This document shows, piece by piece, positions 33,004-46,600 of a DNA stretch of 64,000 nucleotides. Each line of letters starts with the position of its first letter. Position 1 is the stretch's first letter. The translations under genes were made by a program, and so were the position numbers. Below the pieces are notes generated by a model that worked only from the letters and a program-made list of their open reading frames with translations, was not told the DNA's origin and did no database searches. Source of the DNA: Marisa cornuarietis (Eukaryota > Mollusca > Gastropoda > Architaenioglossa > Ampullariidae); NCBI GenBank assembly GCA_004794655.1, contig SMMW01000518.1, positions 882,501 to 946,500 on the forward strand. The letters run 5' to 3'.

Positions 33004-34240
33004 TTGACTTGAAAACGCACCTCTTCCGCATTACTCCTCAGTCCACACAATGCTAGTCCTTCTTACCCTCTCCCCTTCCGCTCTTGGTACTTTCTACCCA
33101 TCTTTTGTAGCGGGGGCGCTAGGCAGCTTGTGCCGCGGACAGTGCTTTCTCCCTTCCACCCTGCACCCCCTTCCACCCTACGCTTGGTCGCGCGAGTGGA
33201 GCGTCGCGAGGCAGGCTGACCGCACAACGGGTGACGTAGCACCCAGCTATTCCAGTATAAATACCAGAGAAAAGTCAAGTCTCTGGACCTGTTTGTCGAA
33301 AGACGACTGGTCACTACAAGAGAGATACTGTTTGCAAAAAAAGGTGATTGGACCAGGCCGAAAAGCACTCCTGTCCCCCACCCCCTTCCCTCTACCTACC
33401 CTGAGTACGAGAGGTACCTGTTTGCCGAAAGGCGACTGGGCAGGCTGAAAAGCACTCTCATCACTCAACCCCCTCTTTCCCCCCCCACCCAAGGGAGTTA
33501 TAGGTGTTAGGATTTAGCTAGGTAGGTTAGTTAGAATAGGAATAATAGCAGCTGTAGGTGTAAATTATGTAAATAAATCTATGTCTTGGAACTTACTTAT
33601 TTGTGTAAGTGTCTTAGTCCGTATGCTAGCGTGATGTATGTGTCCTCGTCGTGTGAACATGATGAATGAGAATCAGTAGAGAGAAAGGAATTGTGTCGTT
33701 CATTGTAATCGTGTCGAGCAGCAGAACACACACGAAGATCAAGGAGCTGAGAGATACACCGCAGATAACACACTTTTGGTTTAGAGAAAAGCAGGGTCTT
33801 TTGTAGACTCCAAGGTCGGCTGAGTGCGGGTGCCGTAGATGGAAAAAAAGAACACAACGCGAGGCAGTATATTAGACAACGCACCCGACTAACGAGAGCT
33901 AAAACTTTTGAAAGAAAGTTCTCCTTGGGAACTTCCGTCCTCTCCCCTGGAACAAGAAAGAGGAAAGGACTGATTTATGGCGCTAGGGCAGTGTGTGTAG
34001 TACCGACCGTCACTCCGGTTACACTCTGCAGAATCACTATTTTCTCTGTTCCTGTTACTTGGTGCCCTTTTGTGCTTCCTATCTGTTTTCTATTTGTCGT
34101 CAGTACTGTTGTTTATTCTTCCGTCCCTCGTGTTCTATCCATTTAGTCCATGTCTCTTCGTCGTTTTAAGCGCTAAGAGCATCCTCTCTATGAGTATGAA
34201 TATGCGCTATAAAAATCTTCGTTATTATTATTAAAAATAA
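33004..34240 (+). mobile_element. LINE 3' end (CR1/L2-like) split by a solo LTR
   Basis: 33004-33105 and 34024-34240 together give the same LINE 3' region as other copies (LKTHLFRIT-like coding end, 'ctacccatctttt', 'ctgcagaatcac', 'gagcatcctctctatgag', ATT tail). The 918-bp LTR lies between the two halves. Confidence 0.7.
33106..34023 (+). mobile_element. Solo LTR
   Basis: Begins TGTAGCGGGGGCGC and ends CCGGTTACA, so the termini are TGTA...TACA. It carries a TATA-like box (AGTATAAATACC, about 33254), a repeated motif pair (GCCGAAAGGCGACTGG and relatives) and an AATAAA signal (about 33571). It interrupts an otherwise continuous LINE 3' end. No internal retroviral or retrotransposon coding sequence is present, and a clean target duplication is not seen. 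Confidence 0.7.
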
Positions 34241-34599
34241 AAGAAAGTCCCAGATGAGTTTATAGAAAAGACGGGAAATAGTCAAGTGACAAAGAAACTT
34301 CAATTAAACTGTGACAGAAATATTAAACTCAGTCCTTATTTTCTTAAGACAGACAAAAAACGAGTGATATAAATAATTCCTACCATGCTGGATTACTGAC
34401 GTTTAAACGCCTCCTTTATCATGAAGCTTCCCAACTAACATTTTGATTGGTGTACAGTTGTATTCAAATTACGAGTATATGATAAACTGCGTGATGATAA
34501 AATTAAGTTATTCTTAAAATTTTATAACATATTTTAAATAGTAAAATTAACTTATTGCAAGCTATTTTTCATTTAAAAAATAATATTAGAATTATATTG

Positions 34600-34693
34600 C
34601 GTGATCTCGCTCAGCGCACTGACTCATGGGTAAATTTAGATATGGCCGAGGGAATGGTCGGTCAGAAACCACGCATTACGCTCTGAGGCAAGA
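34600..34693 (+). promoter_or_regulatory. Putative SBNO1 promoter / 5' UTR
   Basis: Immediately upstream of the start exon lies a stretch conserved in the inverted copy (17250-17345) even though the flanks diverge. It contains GCGTGATCTCGCTCAGCGCA and an AP-1-like TGACTCA at 34620-34626. An upstream ATG at about 34624 is out of frame with the proposed start. No TATA box is clear. Confidence 0.4.
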
Positions 34694-37600
34694 ATGGAAA
34701 CAGAAACAAGCGTGAGTATCTAAGACGCATAAATCTGTGACAGATTTCTAATATTGGGTTTATTGTTTATTAAACATTAGTTAGAAATATTATTTAACGC
34801 TCGAAGTTTTACTTTTCTTTCATTTTTATTATCATGGATAGTGTATCGCTATGACGAGATGTCCGAGTCAACCAAGGGGGTCATCCTTACGTCCACGAGG
34901 TTTAGTCACATTGGATTATATCCCGAGAAGCAGCGACACTTTAATTGATTACTTAGGTTGATAGAATTATGCGTTTAAGATACGTGTTGCAGATAGAAAG
35001 GGTAAAAATATACAAGATTAAAAAATAAAAATTAATATACACTGGTGGCAGGATAAAAAGGTTCTCCTCGTTTTTAAGTATTGAGAGGTTTACAAACACA
35101 CACACATCTGTCTTCACACATGAAACTTCCTCCCCCATTTAATGCACGAATAACGTGAAATGTCTTACAAAAAAACTTTAAATGAATGATGGTTTGAGAC
35201 CCAAAGCTCTGTTAAGATCTTTTAGTGTTGACTTTTATTCACATGCGAAAGTTTTAGGCCCTAACTATATTTTAATTAGTAGGATTGTTTACATTTTAGA
35301 TTGTTTTACTGTATCGGTCCATTATTTTGAAATTTGTTTAAAATAAGTCGATACAGCTTTGATATGAGGGAGGACGCGACGGCCATAACAAAAATGGCTC
35401 GCGGCATTTGTCGTCTGCTCGCTCCACTCAATTGTACCTAATAACCTAACCCTAACCCTAACCCCAAACCTCTGACAAAATAACAGAGCAGCCTATGACG
35501 TCACGTCTCCCCCCCCCCCACATATCAAAGTTCTGCCAACAAGTCAAGCAAAATGAATTTAAAACTAACATAAAGGGTGAAGGGTTGAACTTGTACCTTA
35601 GAGGTGGAAGGACTGATTCAAGGTGGGAAAGGTGAGGAGCATACAGGGTGTCATCTATCCTAATAGTCATGCTTTGCAAATGGCCTCTACATGGTCCAGC
35701 AGATACCTTTACCTTCCTTGCCTCATTTGAATAATTCTTTTCTGCTAGGCTGGGGAATTGACAGAATTAAATATAGAGTTAGTCGTTTAATACTTATCTA
35801 TGTAATTATAAAAAAATAGCATGTATTGTTTTGTATTTTTCAATGTTACAAAAAAAAACTTTATTAATTTCAGAACAAGGGGCTCCCACTTAAAGCTTAG
35901 TGTTAAATCACCCTCCCAACCCCCCCCCCCCTTTAGCAAAACAATAAATAAATCAATGTAAGGAATCGTCTTAAACTCAACGACGACAAGACAGAAGCGT
36001 TACTGTGCGGCTCCAGGGCCAGAAGGGAGCAGATCGGCATTAGTGCTGTGCAGGTCGGTGATGCCTCCATAGCCTTTGCTGACTGTGTACGGGACCTAGG
36101 GCTGTTTATTGATGCAGAACTCTCCATGTGCAACCATGTTAGTTCTGTTGTGGCAAAATCCTACTACTTTTTGAGGACCTTGTAGACTATGGCCCATGCT
36201 GACTTAAGCTGCTGCCAACTCAATTGCTGTGGCTACCATCATATCAAGATTAGACTACTGTAATAGTGCATTGTGGGGTATACCTGCTATGCAGTTGGAT
36301 CAACTCCAAAGAGTTCAAAACACAGCCGCCAGAATTGTCACCCGTGCAAAGTCGTCCACTGAGCACATCACCCCTATCCTACAGAGACTTCACTGGCTCC
36401 CAGTGAACAAGCGCATTGACCACAAAGTGCTTTCGATTGCACAGTCCTGCATGTTTAAAACTGCTCCTGACTATTTGCAAGAGATAGTTCCTCCTTCGAA
36501 TCATTATTGAACAGTCCATCGAATGGCAGTCCCCACTATACATGACATTTGTGGACTTTGAGAAGGCATTTGACTCCGTAGACAGAGAGACCATCTGGAA
36601 GTTGATGCAGCACTACGGATTTCCACCAAAGTTCATTGCCATCATCCAACAGCTGTATGAGGACTCGACATGCCAGGTGATCCACAATGGGAAGCTGACG
36701 GACTCCTTTGCAGTGAGGACTGGAGTAAGGCAAGGTTGCATGCTCTCGCCGACAATCTTCCTGATCGTCATAGACTGGATCATGAGAAGAACAACCTCTA
36801 ACAGCAACACAGGCATTCAATGGACCTTTGCCATGCAACTTGAAGATCTCGACTTTGCAGACGACATCAGCCTGCTGTCCCACAAGCAACAACATGCACA
36901 GACAAAGCTCACTCGGCTCTCAGAAGAAGCAGCGACAACTGGCCTGACAATCAACATCAAGAAGACAGAGGTAATGCGGATCAACAACAAGCAAGAAGCC
37001 CCACTTCAACTACACGGGGAATGTATCACAGAGGCTGACCGCTTCACCTACCTAGGCAGCATAGTCACCAAAGATGGAGGTGCTGATGAAGATGTAAGAA
37101 GCAGAATAAATAAAGCCAGGCAAGCATTCCACATCCTGCGACCCATCTGGAATTCCAAGGCACTATCTCAACATACCAAGATCCGCATCTTTCATACGAA
37201 CGTAAAATCTGTCCTTCTATATGGGTCTGAGACATGGCGTGTAACAAACAACATCACCAGGAAGATTCAAACATTCATAAACAGATGTCTGCGGCACATT
37301 TTCAACATCAGATGGCCCGAGAGAATCTCCAATGCATACCTGTGGGAGAGAGCCAACCAGAAACCTGCCAGCCAAGACATCAAGAAGCGAAAGTGGGGCT
37401 GGATTGGCCACACCCTGCGAAAGCCGGCCGAACATCTAACACGACAAGCTCTGGACTGGAACCCACAGGGGAGACGCAGGGTTGGGAGGCCCAGACAGAC
37501 GTGGAGAAGATCGGTCCACGGCGAGGCGGAGGCAGCTGGAATGACATGGACCCAACTGGGGAGGGAGGCCCAGAACCGGGTTCGCTGGCGTGGTGTAGTT

Positions 37601-40600
37601 GCAGCCCTATGCTCCACTGGGGGCGAAAAGGAATAAGAAGAAGAAGAAGTTCCTCCTTACCAGCCATCACTTGGTCTGCGCTCTGGCTCCCAGTCACGCT
37701 TCTGTCTCCCTGCAGTGGAAGACACAAACAAGAAGCGCACTGGAGCCAGGGCCTTCAAAAACGCGGCACCTAAACTGTGGAATGCTCTGCTGTCGTCACT
37801 GTCCACCATCACCTCACCAACCACGTTTCAAAAAAGTCTGAAGACCCATCTGTTTATTTAAGATGGACTTAAACTTACTTTCCTGGTGTTTTATCTATTT
37901 ATTTACTTTATTTTTTCTTCTTATTTTTTGTATTTATTTTGTTTTTGCTGTGCAATGAGCATTCTTCTGAATGGATACCTGCCCATTAAAAATGGACATC
38001 ATCATCATCATCAAGCTGGTACCGGGGGCTGGTCATTTCATCCTACATAGGTCCATTTTGTCTCTGTTTAAAATAGGCAGCTGAGCTTGCGTATCTACAT
38101 TGGACGAACAACCTATGGCTATTTTGGTAATATTTGATGTTAATAGCTACTTGTTTCATAGGTGATAGGTTTGCCTTTTGGGGTTGGGAAGATTTGACTT
38201 TTCTGTCTTAGGGCATAATGGATTTATGGGACGAATTGACTTTTGGTAGTGGTTGGGCCAAAATAATGCTAGGAAACAATTAAACATGATTAAAAAGTTA
38301 ATGATACCTTAACACTAAAGGATAAAACAGCATAGCGTATGGAACCATGTATAAAGTACATGAATGACTACTTTGAGTGTTTAGTCTGTCTAATAAGACT
38401 ATGAACTGCTGAGAAAATATTCTAAAGTTTTAACTCTCAGTCCAGAAAGGCTGAAGAGTAAGTAGTAAGTCTGTATCTATATTAAATCGAGAAGGAAGTT
38501 TAATTTTATAAATAATAACTTGATGGATATTATTATGAAGTGCACATTTTCAACTGTTTAAGGGATTTTATGAAGATGAGGAGTATTAAATGTCCATTAC
38601 TTTTTTATATTACTTATTCCATTACTTTTTATATTGTTTGGCTCTTTATGTGGCTTGTATATGGAAAACTGGGGGAAACAAAAAGTGCCAGATTATACTG
38701 AATAAAGCAAAATGAATATAATTGCATGTAGCTATGTAGGATTTATTTTTTAACCCTTTTAGCACGATGTGCCACAATTGTGGGTTTACCGGCAGAGCAC
38801 GATGAGCCACTGTCATGGCTCATGCTCCACAAGCATGGCTCTGCAGTTTCACTATCGTCTTCAAAATCATAAGTTTTAAGCTAATGTTTTTGAACATATA
38901 AATAATTTTAGACGTACTAAGATGGTTAATTTAAGGAAATGGCCACCTTTTTATTTGGGATTTTATTTAGTTGGTTACATATTTGTAATTATAACCTATA
39001 CCTGTATGGCTATGTTTTGTACTTGCAGAGTGTTGGAGACTTTTCTGATTTATTGTCTGCTGCCTTGAATGAGTCCGGTATTACTGGAAATGATTTTGAA
39101 GATGACTTAGGCTTTGAATCATCAGGCATTGCATACAGTTCTGTGTCACAGCAAGTAAGAATGTTGACTTTTAAGCTAACAGTAGTATTGTCTTTTATTG
39201 TATTTTTGTATGTAAACAACATTGCTTACTCTTTACTATTCAAAATTTTTTTCAGATCATTTTTATGTTTTTGGTGAACGGTTGTTTCTCGTAACATTCA
39301 CTTAACATCAGTGTCACTGTTGAGATTTTGATAGATACTTTTTATATTTTTGTCTTTTTTAATAAAGAAAATTTATATCCTCGGTGTTAGTAGAAAAGAT
39401 ATCTTTGCCTTAACTTATTGTACTTTTCTTATTTTCCTATTACCATTTATTTTAGTAATGAGCAGTAAGTTAACAAAATTCTTGTAGTCTTTTCTGATAT
39501 TACTTTGTGTTTGTATTTAGCATTGTAAATGCGTGGTCACTGCTCTTCTATGAAAAATTTAAGTTTAGTTATACGTGAAGTAATGCCTACATTGTTCCAT
39601 CATTTTGTAATGTTGTTGTTACGTCTGCAAGGTCCCATCTGGGCAGGTGATTCCAGCCATTCCTGCCTCACCGGCATCCAATCTTACCACCCAAGTCATC
39701 ACTGTACGACCGTCTGGTGGACAGCTAGGCAACATAAGGCTGGTCACACCGCCACGTGCTGTGCCCACAGGCACACAGAATCTTCCCACTGTCAAGGTGG
39801 TTCAGAGTACTAATCCACAAGGATCTGGCACACCAGTCACCAAAATAATCCGTCTGTCCACCCCAAACTCTCTTCTGCAAAGGACAGGTTCTACTGTGAG
39901 TGGGGTTCAACTTTCCAATGGAAACCCAGCAGTGATCAGGCAGGTAGTGAGCTCTGCTTTGCCTGGTGCTGCTGGGGGTGCTCGTCAGCCACAGATTATC
40001 ACCATCACTCGTGTTCCACAAACATCAGGTAGTGTCTCGCTGGGCAACAAGAAGGTCATTGTGACAACTCAAGGGTCAGGCAATACAGTGGCAGGGAATG
40101 GTAGTGGGACCACTCAAAAGATTGTCTTGACTCAAAATGGCCAGACTCTATGCCCCATCAGGCCATCGTCAAATGGGCAGCACCAGGTCTTTGTGGCCAA
40201 CATTAATGGTCAGCAAAAGATACTTCAGACCACTGCTGGAGGCACACAGATGCTCATCAGTGCCAACGGACAGCAAATGGTGCGTGTTGCACCTCCTACA
40301 AAACCAGTGTCTACAACAACTGCCATTTCTGGTGGATTAGCTTCAGGTGAAAGTGTGGCAGGTCCACAACAGAGAAGCGTCCTACAGTCTGGGTCTGTCA
40401 GCAATGTGAAGACCACATCCCTTCTGAGCAACAGCTCACCTGTGCATGTTGTAAGCAAAGCAGGACTTACTGGTGGGAAAATGATCTCAGCTGCCCTCTC
40501 CTCCGTACACACACTGGGTCTTCGCAGTTCGTCCAGCAGCCCTGCCCTGGACAGCCACTCCATTTTGCGCAGTGGGTCTCCAGCTTTTGGTGGAAACATA

Positions 40601-43600
40601 CCTACCATAGTGACACAGAAGACTGGGATGAGCAGTGACAATCTGGGCCATTCATCTTTAAACAATTCTTACGGTGGGAATGTCCCAACCATTGTGACTC
40701 AACAGTTTGGCAGTGGCAGTGAGAGTTTTGGTTCAGCAAATGGGCTAAGTGTTAAAGCCAATGTGTCTGGAAAGGAGTTGTCCCGAATTTGGTCGACTGG
40801 ACACTTTCGAACGGTAAGGAGATATTTTGAGGGTGGGAGAGTTGGTTTTTTTCTCGGGGGTGTGGTTGGTACAAATGCAAATGATGTAAATGGGGGAGGG
40901 GGGATGTCACAAAACCCTATCCAACCAGAAGGCTGATGGTATTGAGAGAGATTATTCTTTAGAGAGTCGGTGTCTTTTATCAGCTGGACAAAGCAGACAG
41001 CATGATACATAATTTGCCTAATTCTGCCCCTGCACCGCCATAGCAAGAATATAACTCGCCATTTTTTTTTAAAGCACTTGTTTTAAGAATGTGTTACATT
41101 TCTGAGATGTCTTGGTAATATTTTTTCAGAAGCATTCAGACAATTTCAAAGTAATAAAAACTATTAGTGAAACCATTGGTATCCATTGTTAGATTATTGC
41201 TAGATCGTTTTCTGTGGGACATATTTTCGTATATAATATTAGCGTTTGTGCATTCTCCTTTTTGTGATAGTGTATGCATATTTATGCGACTGTCTTCCTG
41301 TTTTCTTTTGAAAACTTAAAAAAAATGTCAGGCACAGAATACTTGACACTGTTGGGTGCCATTGTTTTTGTATGTGAGACTGGTGCTATGTTTAGGTTGG
41401 TGTTCTGAACTTGCAACATTTGCAGGCCTCTCAGTTTCAAGATAATGAGGAGGAGGAAGTTGCTGAGGAGGTTGAGGAACTTGGTCATGCTGAAACTTAT
41501 GCCGAGTATATGCCTAGCAAGTGTATGTGTTAATTTGGATTCTGAGGTGGAAATTTGATGTTCACTACTAGTTTGCTTGTCGATGATGAAACTTTCAGAG
41601 CTAAAACTATCTGAATCCATCATGAATCTTTAATGATAGGCCTGAGACAAGATATTCATGTAGGCTTATCTGTGAAAGATGTTGCAGCTGCAATCCTTTA
41701 CGATACTGGTTTTGTCTGCTGTTAGAAAATTTTGGTTATACTTACACTTCTGTCTCCTAAAGGCTAACCCAGGTGTAGAATTAATTTTTAGTGAGTGGGT
41801 GTAGTTTGTTCTAAGGTAATAATTCTCAGAATTTAAATGATTTACTCTGTTCCATTCACACAATACGGGCTGTTGATATCATAGCTATGTGTGAGCATTT
41901 GCATTGGCTGTACTCATTTTCATCAGAAGTTAGAATTTAGGCCATTTAGCATGCCTCTGTTTAAAAAAAAAAGTGCAAGATCTGTTTGGGACAGACTAAT
42001 GATGTTGACTAGTACAGTAAAACTTCCCTAGTAAGATTACCTAAAATCCTCTGAAGTCAGATTGTAACCTCCAGATAAGAGCAATTGATTAATACATGTG
42101 TACCTGTGTAGACAAAGGCACTTTTTAAGGTGCACTATATTTTTCTTTTACATGATTTCTACAAAAAGGTCACAGTAAATCACAAGCAGTTGGCCATGAG
42201 TTTTATTTTTACAAACAGGTGACCTGCAAAAAGGTAATTTTTAAAACACAATCAAACATTTTGTTGGTGAACAGCAAGGAACAATTGTTTCTACCAAAAA
42301 TCCTTATAGCCCATCTATATCAACCTTAGTCAAGTTGATGTCATCATGACCATATCATCCTACATAAGACCACATCCCAGCCCTAACCCTCTTAGCACGT
42401 CAAAAAATATTTCTATCTTCAAAAACATGGCCTTAGAATTTATGATTCTGAAGACAATGGTGAAACTGCAGAGCCATGATCGGTTTAAAGTCAAATCAAC
42501 CTGATTTGAGCAGTGATACCCGTTTCATATTAATTGGACGTCTGCATATACCTTTAATAAGAACCTCCTAACTAAAGATTAATGGCAACAAAGGCTTTAA
42601 AAGAAGGAAAAAACCTAATGATTTCAGAAAAAATCGTGTTAAGCATCATCATGTGATTTGTTTTTTTTTAATATGTATTGCGGAGCAGCCATTTTGTTGT
42701 AAGATGGTGGCTGAATTTTTTTGAACAACATATGGCATTGTTGGTAATATTTGATGTTAGTAGCTACTCCTGTCATTGAAGATCAATTTGTAGTTGGGCC
42801 TGGATTTATTTGGCTTTTGGTGTATGGGTGAAATGGTCATTACAAAGTCGTGTTGGGGAGTGGTGGATGGTCATAATAGAGATATAGCAAAGTAAGTCTG
42901 TGAAAAATGTTTGGGTCCTTATTAAAAGGGGGTTGTAATTTATAAGATCTTAATAAGGAGGTTTTACTGCATTGTCTGTTAACCAAAAAACAGCTCTAAT
43001 TTTTTACCTGGGTTAGCCTTTACAAATTTCACAGGTCACACTAGTCAGTGTGTGTAAAAGCTAAATTAAATCTCAATAAAAAAATCATAGTACATATTGC
43101 AAATTATATAAATTGTAAAATCCCACTTTTTTCTTTTTAAAAGTTTTCATTTTAATGTTTCACATTGCCATGAGAAAATATATTTTGCTGTACAGTGAAG
43201 ATTGGTGAGAAGCATCCAGACCAAGTGGTTGAGACCAGCTCACTTTCAAGTGTAGAGCCCCCTGATGTACGATACCGGTTGTCAGTCCCAGAGAGTGTAA
43301 TTGACAGTGGAGTTTTGTCAGCGTTACAGCTTGAGTCGATCACATATGCATCACAACAACATGAAACTATTCTGCCAAGTGGAGAACGTGCTGGATATCT
43401 TATAGGTAATATATATCTCTATGTGGCATAATATTTAGGCATTGTGTATAACTGTCCACTCTTTGATGTATCCTTGTCTTGTGATGAATCCTAAGAGCTT
43501 TTTGCACTGATTTTACACTGATTCTCAGTGATAGGCCTGAGACAAGATTGCTTGTTTTCCAGTATATATCAGATGCAGATGGTGAGCTTTTTTGTATATG

Positions 43601-46600
43601 ATTCTTAAAAATAGTAAGGTCTGGTTAAGTTAAAAATAAAAATATTGACTGCTGACAGAAAGTCCCAATTGCGATCACATCCATTTTCATTTATACATGT
43701 AATATAGCTGGTCTGACCACCATTGATCAAACTCTAGTTAGAAACATGCTTGTCTTAAAATGTTATAACTCTCAGTTTGAAGCAAAATGCACAATATATA
43801 TATATATAAATGACACCTGTCCTAGATTCACTATTGTGCATTGGCATATGGTAAATAAACATGCATGTGGCCTTGTGGTCTGTATTTGTCCTGCTCGGGA
43901 CATCTGAAAGTGGCCTTAGTCTACACCTGGCATGTTTACTTTGTACCTATTAATGCTGTATCACCCTCAGCCAATGAGCAGTGGTCACATGAGGGGAACC
44001 GACACAGAAAGCAGCCTTGTCTGTGATGAATCCTTAGAGCTTTATAGACTGATTTCACTGTGATTCTCAATGATAGGCCTGAGACAAGGCTGTCTTTGTT
44101 GTCTGATATAAAACGAGCTTCTGCTTTTTTGTTTAAAAAAGTAAGATTTGATTAAATTTTGATCCCCCAGATTTCAATTTTGGATAAATGGCTAATTGTC
44201 GATTAAGTGATTTTGCAAGTCTTAGGTCTGCAGTACATCTGCTTTCACATGCACTGTTACTTATTGGCCAAACATTGATTGGATTTAGGCTGGGAATTTT
44301 CTTTGAACTTGTTTTGCATCAATTTCTGTTGAAGAAATATACATATTCTGTTTAACCCTATTTGCACGATGGGCCACGATCGTGACTTTGCGGACAGCAT
44401 GAGCAAGGCGATTTTCATTATTTTGATTGCAAAATTCAAGTTTTTTCTTTTCCAAAAATGTATAGGTTTCTTGGTCTAATGTTAATCTCAGAGCAGCAAT
44501 AATAATATACAAACATCATCCACTGTAGTCTTCACAGTCTTCAGTTATAAGCCAGTCATTGTAATGTTAAATTTTTATATTGTGATAAGAGGGTTAATTA
44601 ATGATGTGTAGCAGGCAGATTTGCATTTGCACATTAACATGCCACAAATGGACAAGTTGATGGCCTTCCTCAAACACTTGATCATCTTAGGATTTCTGAA
44701 CGGAGCTTAGACATTAAGGTGATAAACTGCTGTCAGCCTGTGAACATCCCTGAAAATGCTAAATGCCATTACCCATGCACTGTAACTGATCTGACCAGCA
44801 TTAAATTCTTGCTGTGAATACATTTTGTTTAATTTGTGCTTTCTATAATTTTATGATGAAAAGTTACACAGACCTTAACTCCATATATGTTAGATAGGTT
44901 AACGATTGCATATAGCACACTATGTTTGGAAATGCATCATGCCTTTCCTTGAGTGCTTGCCCTTTAAAGACTTCTAAATAGTATTAACAAGCAGCACCTG
45001 GGCTGTCACTGCTTAAATGCAACCACCATTATGTCAGTGGACAGTGGGAGAAAAGCTTTAAAAACAGCTATCCACCCATCTGTGTAACCTCTATAATGCA
45101 GCCTTGTCTGTGATGAATCCTTAGAGCTTTATGGACTGATTTCACAGTGATTCTCAATGATAGGCCTAAGACAAGGTTGATCAGTTCCTAATAAGTAATT
45201 TAACACAACTGGATGTAAGATTTGTTAATCGTTTTGGAGGAGATTGTTGACTTGTGTCGTGTAATCTAGCACATTCGTTTACTTTAAATACATATGCTAA
45301 AGCCAGTAAGACTTTTTTTTAGACATGTTTCTTCAAATTCCTTTAAGAACAAAGTGTTACATCTAGTGTATGTAAGGCAAATTTGCTGTGGCACCTGTAC
45401 TGACCACAAAAGGACATGGCATGTAGCCACACCTGTTGCCTAAGCACGATATACTTTCCACTAGTGCTTTAAGAGTGAAAGAACAGTCTGCTTTGTGCTT
45501 ATAAATATTCCTGTTTGCTATTAAAATGAAGCCTTGTCTGTGATGAACATCTAGAGCACTTTCAACTGATTTCACAGTGATTCTCAATGATAGGCCTGAG
45601 ACAAGGTTGATCAGTTCCTAATAAGTAATTTAACACAACTGGATGTAAGATTTGTTAATCGTTTTGGTGGAGATTGTTGACTTATGTTGTGTAATCTAGC
45701 ACATTCGTTTACTTTAAATACATATGCTAAAGCTAGTAAGACTTTTTTTTAGACATGTTTCTTCAAATTCCTTTAAAAACAAACTGTTTTGTTTTCTAAC
45801 ATGAAACGAAATCTGCTGGTCAGCTAGTTTTACAAAATGAAGACTAAGATTTAACATCAGTTTTGGCACAACTCTCTGGTTGACTGATTCAGCACTTGGT
45901 GTCTAATGACTTCTGAAAATGATTAACGCATTGGATGTATATTTTATCCTAAACTTCTATCACATCAACAGGCAGTGACAGTTACAGTAGATGTCCAAAA
46001 CTGGTATCTTGGAATAGGCTGTCCGCCCATGAATGTCTGTGTTAACTCAAATGCAGCCTTGTCTGTGATGAATCCTTAGAGCTTTATGGACTGATTTCAC
46101 AGTGATTCTCAATGATAGGCCTGAGACAAGGTTGATCAGTTCCTAATAAGTAATTTAACACAACTGGATGTAAGATTTGTTAATCGTTTTGGTGGAGATT
46201 GTTGACTTGTGTCGTGTAATGTAGCACATTCGTTTACTTTAAATACATATGCTAAAGCCAGTAAGACTTTTTTTTAGACATGTTTCTTCAAATTCCTTTA
46301 AGAACAAACTGTTTTATCTAGTGTATGTAAGGCAAATTTGCTGTGGCACCTGTACTGACCACAAAAGGACATGGCATGTAGCCACACCTGTTGTCTAAGC
46401 ACAATATACTTTTCACTAGTGCTTAAAGAGCAAAAGAACAGTCTGCTTTGTGCTTATATATATTCCTGTTTGCTATTAAAATGAAGCCTTGTCTGTGATG
46501 AACATCTAGAGCACTTTCAACTGATTTCACAGTGATTCTCAATGATAGGCCTGAGACAAGGTTGATCAGGTCCTAATAAGTAATTTAACACAACTGGATG

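Larger units (their letters stand above)
34718..39028. other. SBNO1 intron 1, repeat-rich
   Basis: Holds a telomere-like tract, nested LINEs and a TTAA MITE, listed separately. The stretch 35103-35890 is absent from the inverted copy. A run of C near 35923 (G-rich on the minus strand) has a partner GGGGTGGGGGTGGGGCGG at 16936-16953. Confidence 0.5.
32701..39787 (+). repeat. Source block Y of the inverted duplication
   Basis: Spans the SBNO1 promoter region, start exon, exon 2 and the first 156 bases of exon 3. It is copied inverted at 15108-18049. Homology ends after AGAATCTTCCC (39787) inside SBNO1 exon 3. Confidence 0.85.

Noticed and set aside
33050..33448. Protein-coding frames in the GC-rich stretch
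   Set aside because: They lie in a solo LTR with TATA and AATAAA signals and show no domain.
37199..37773. Overlapping open frames on both strands
   Set aside because: Shadows of the RTE-like LINE coding region.
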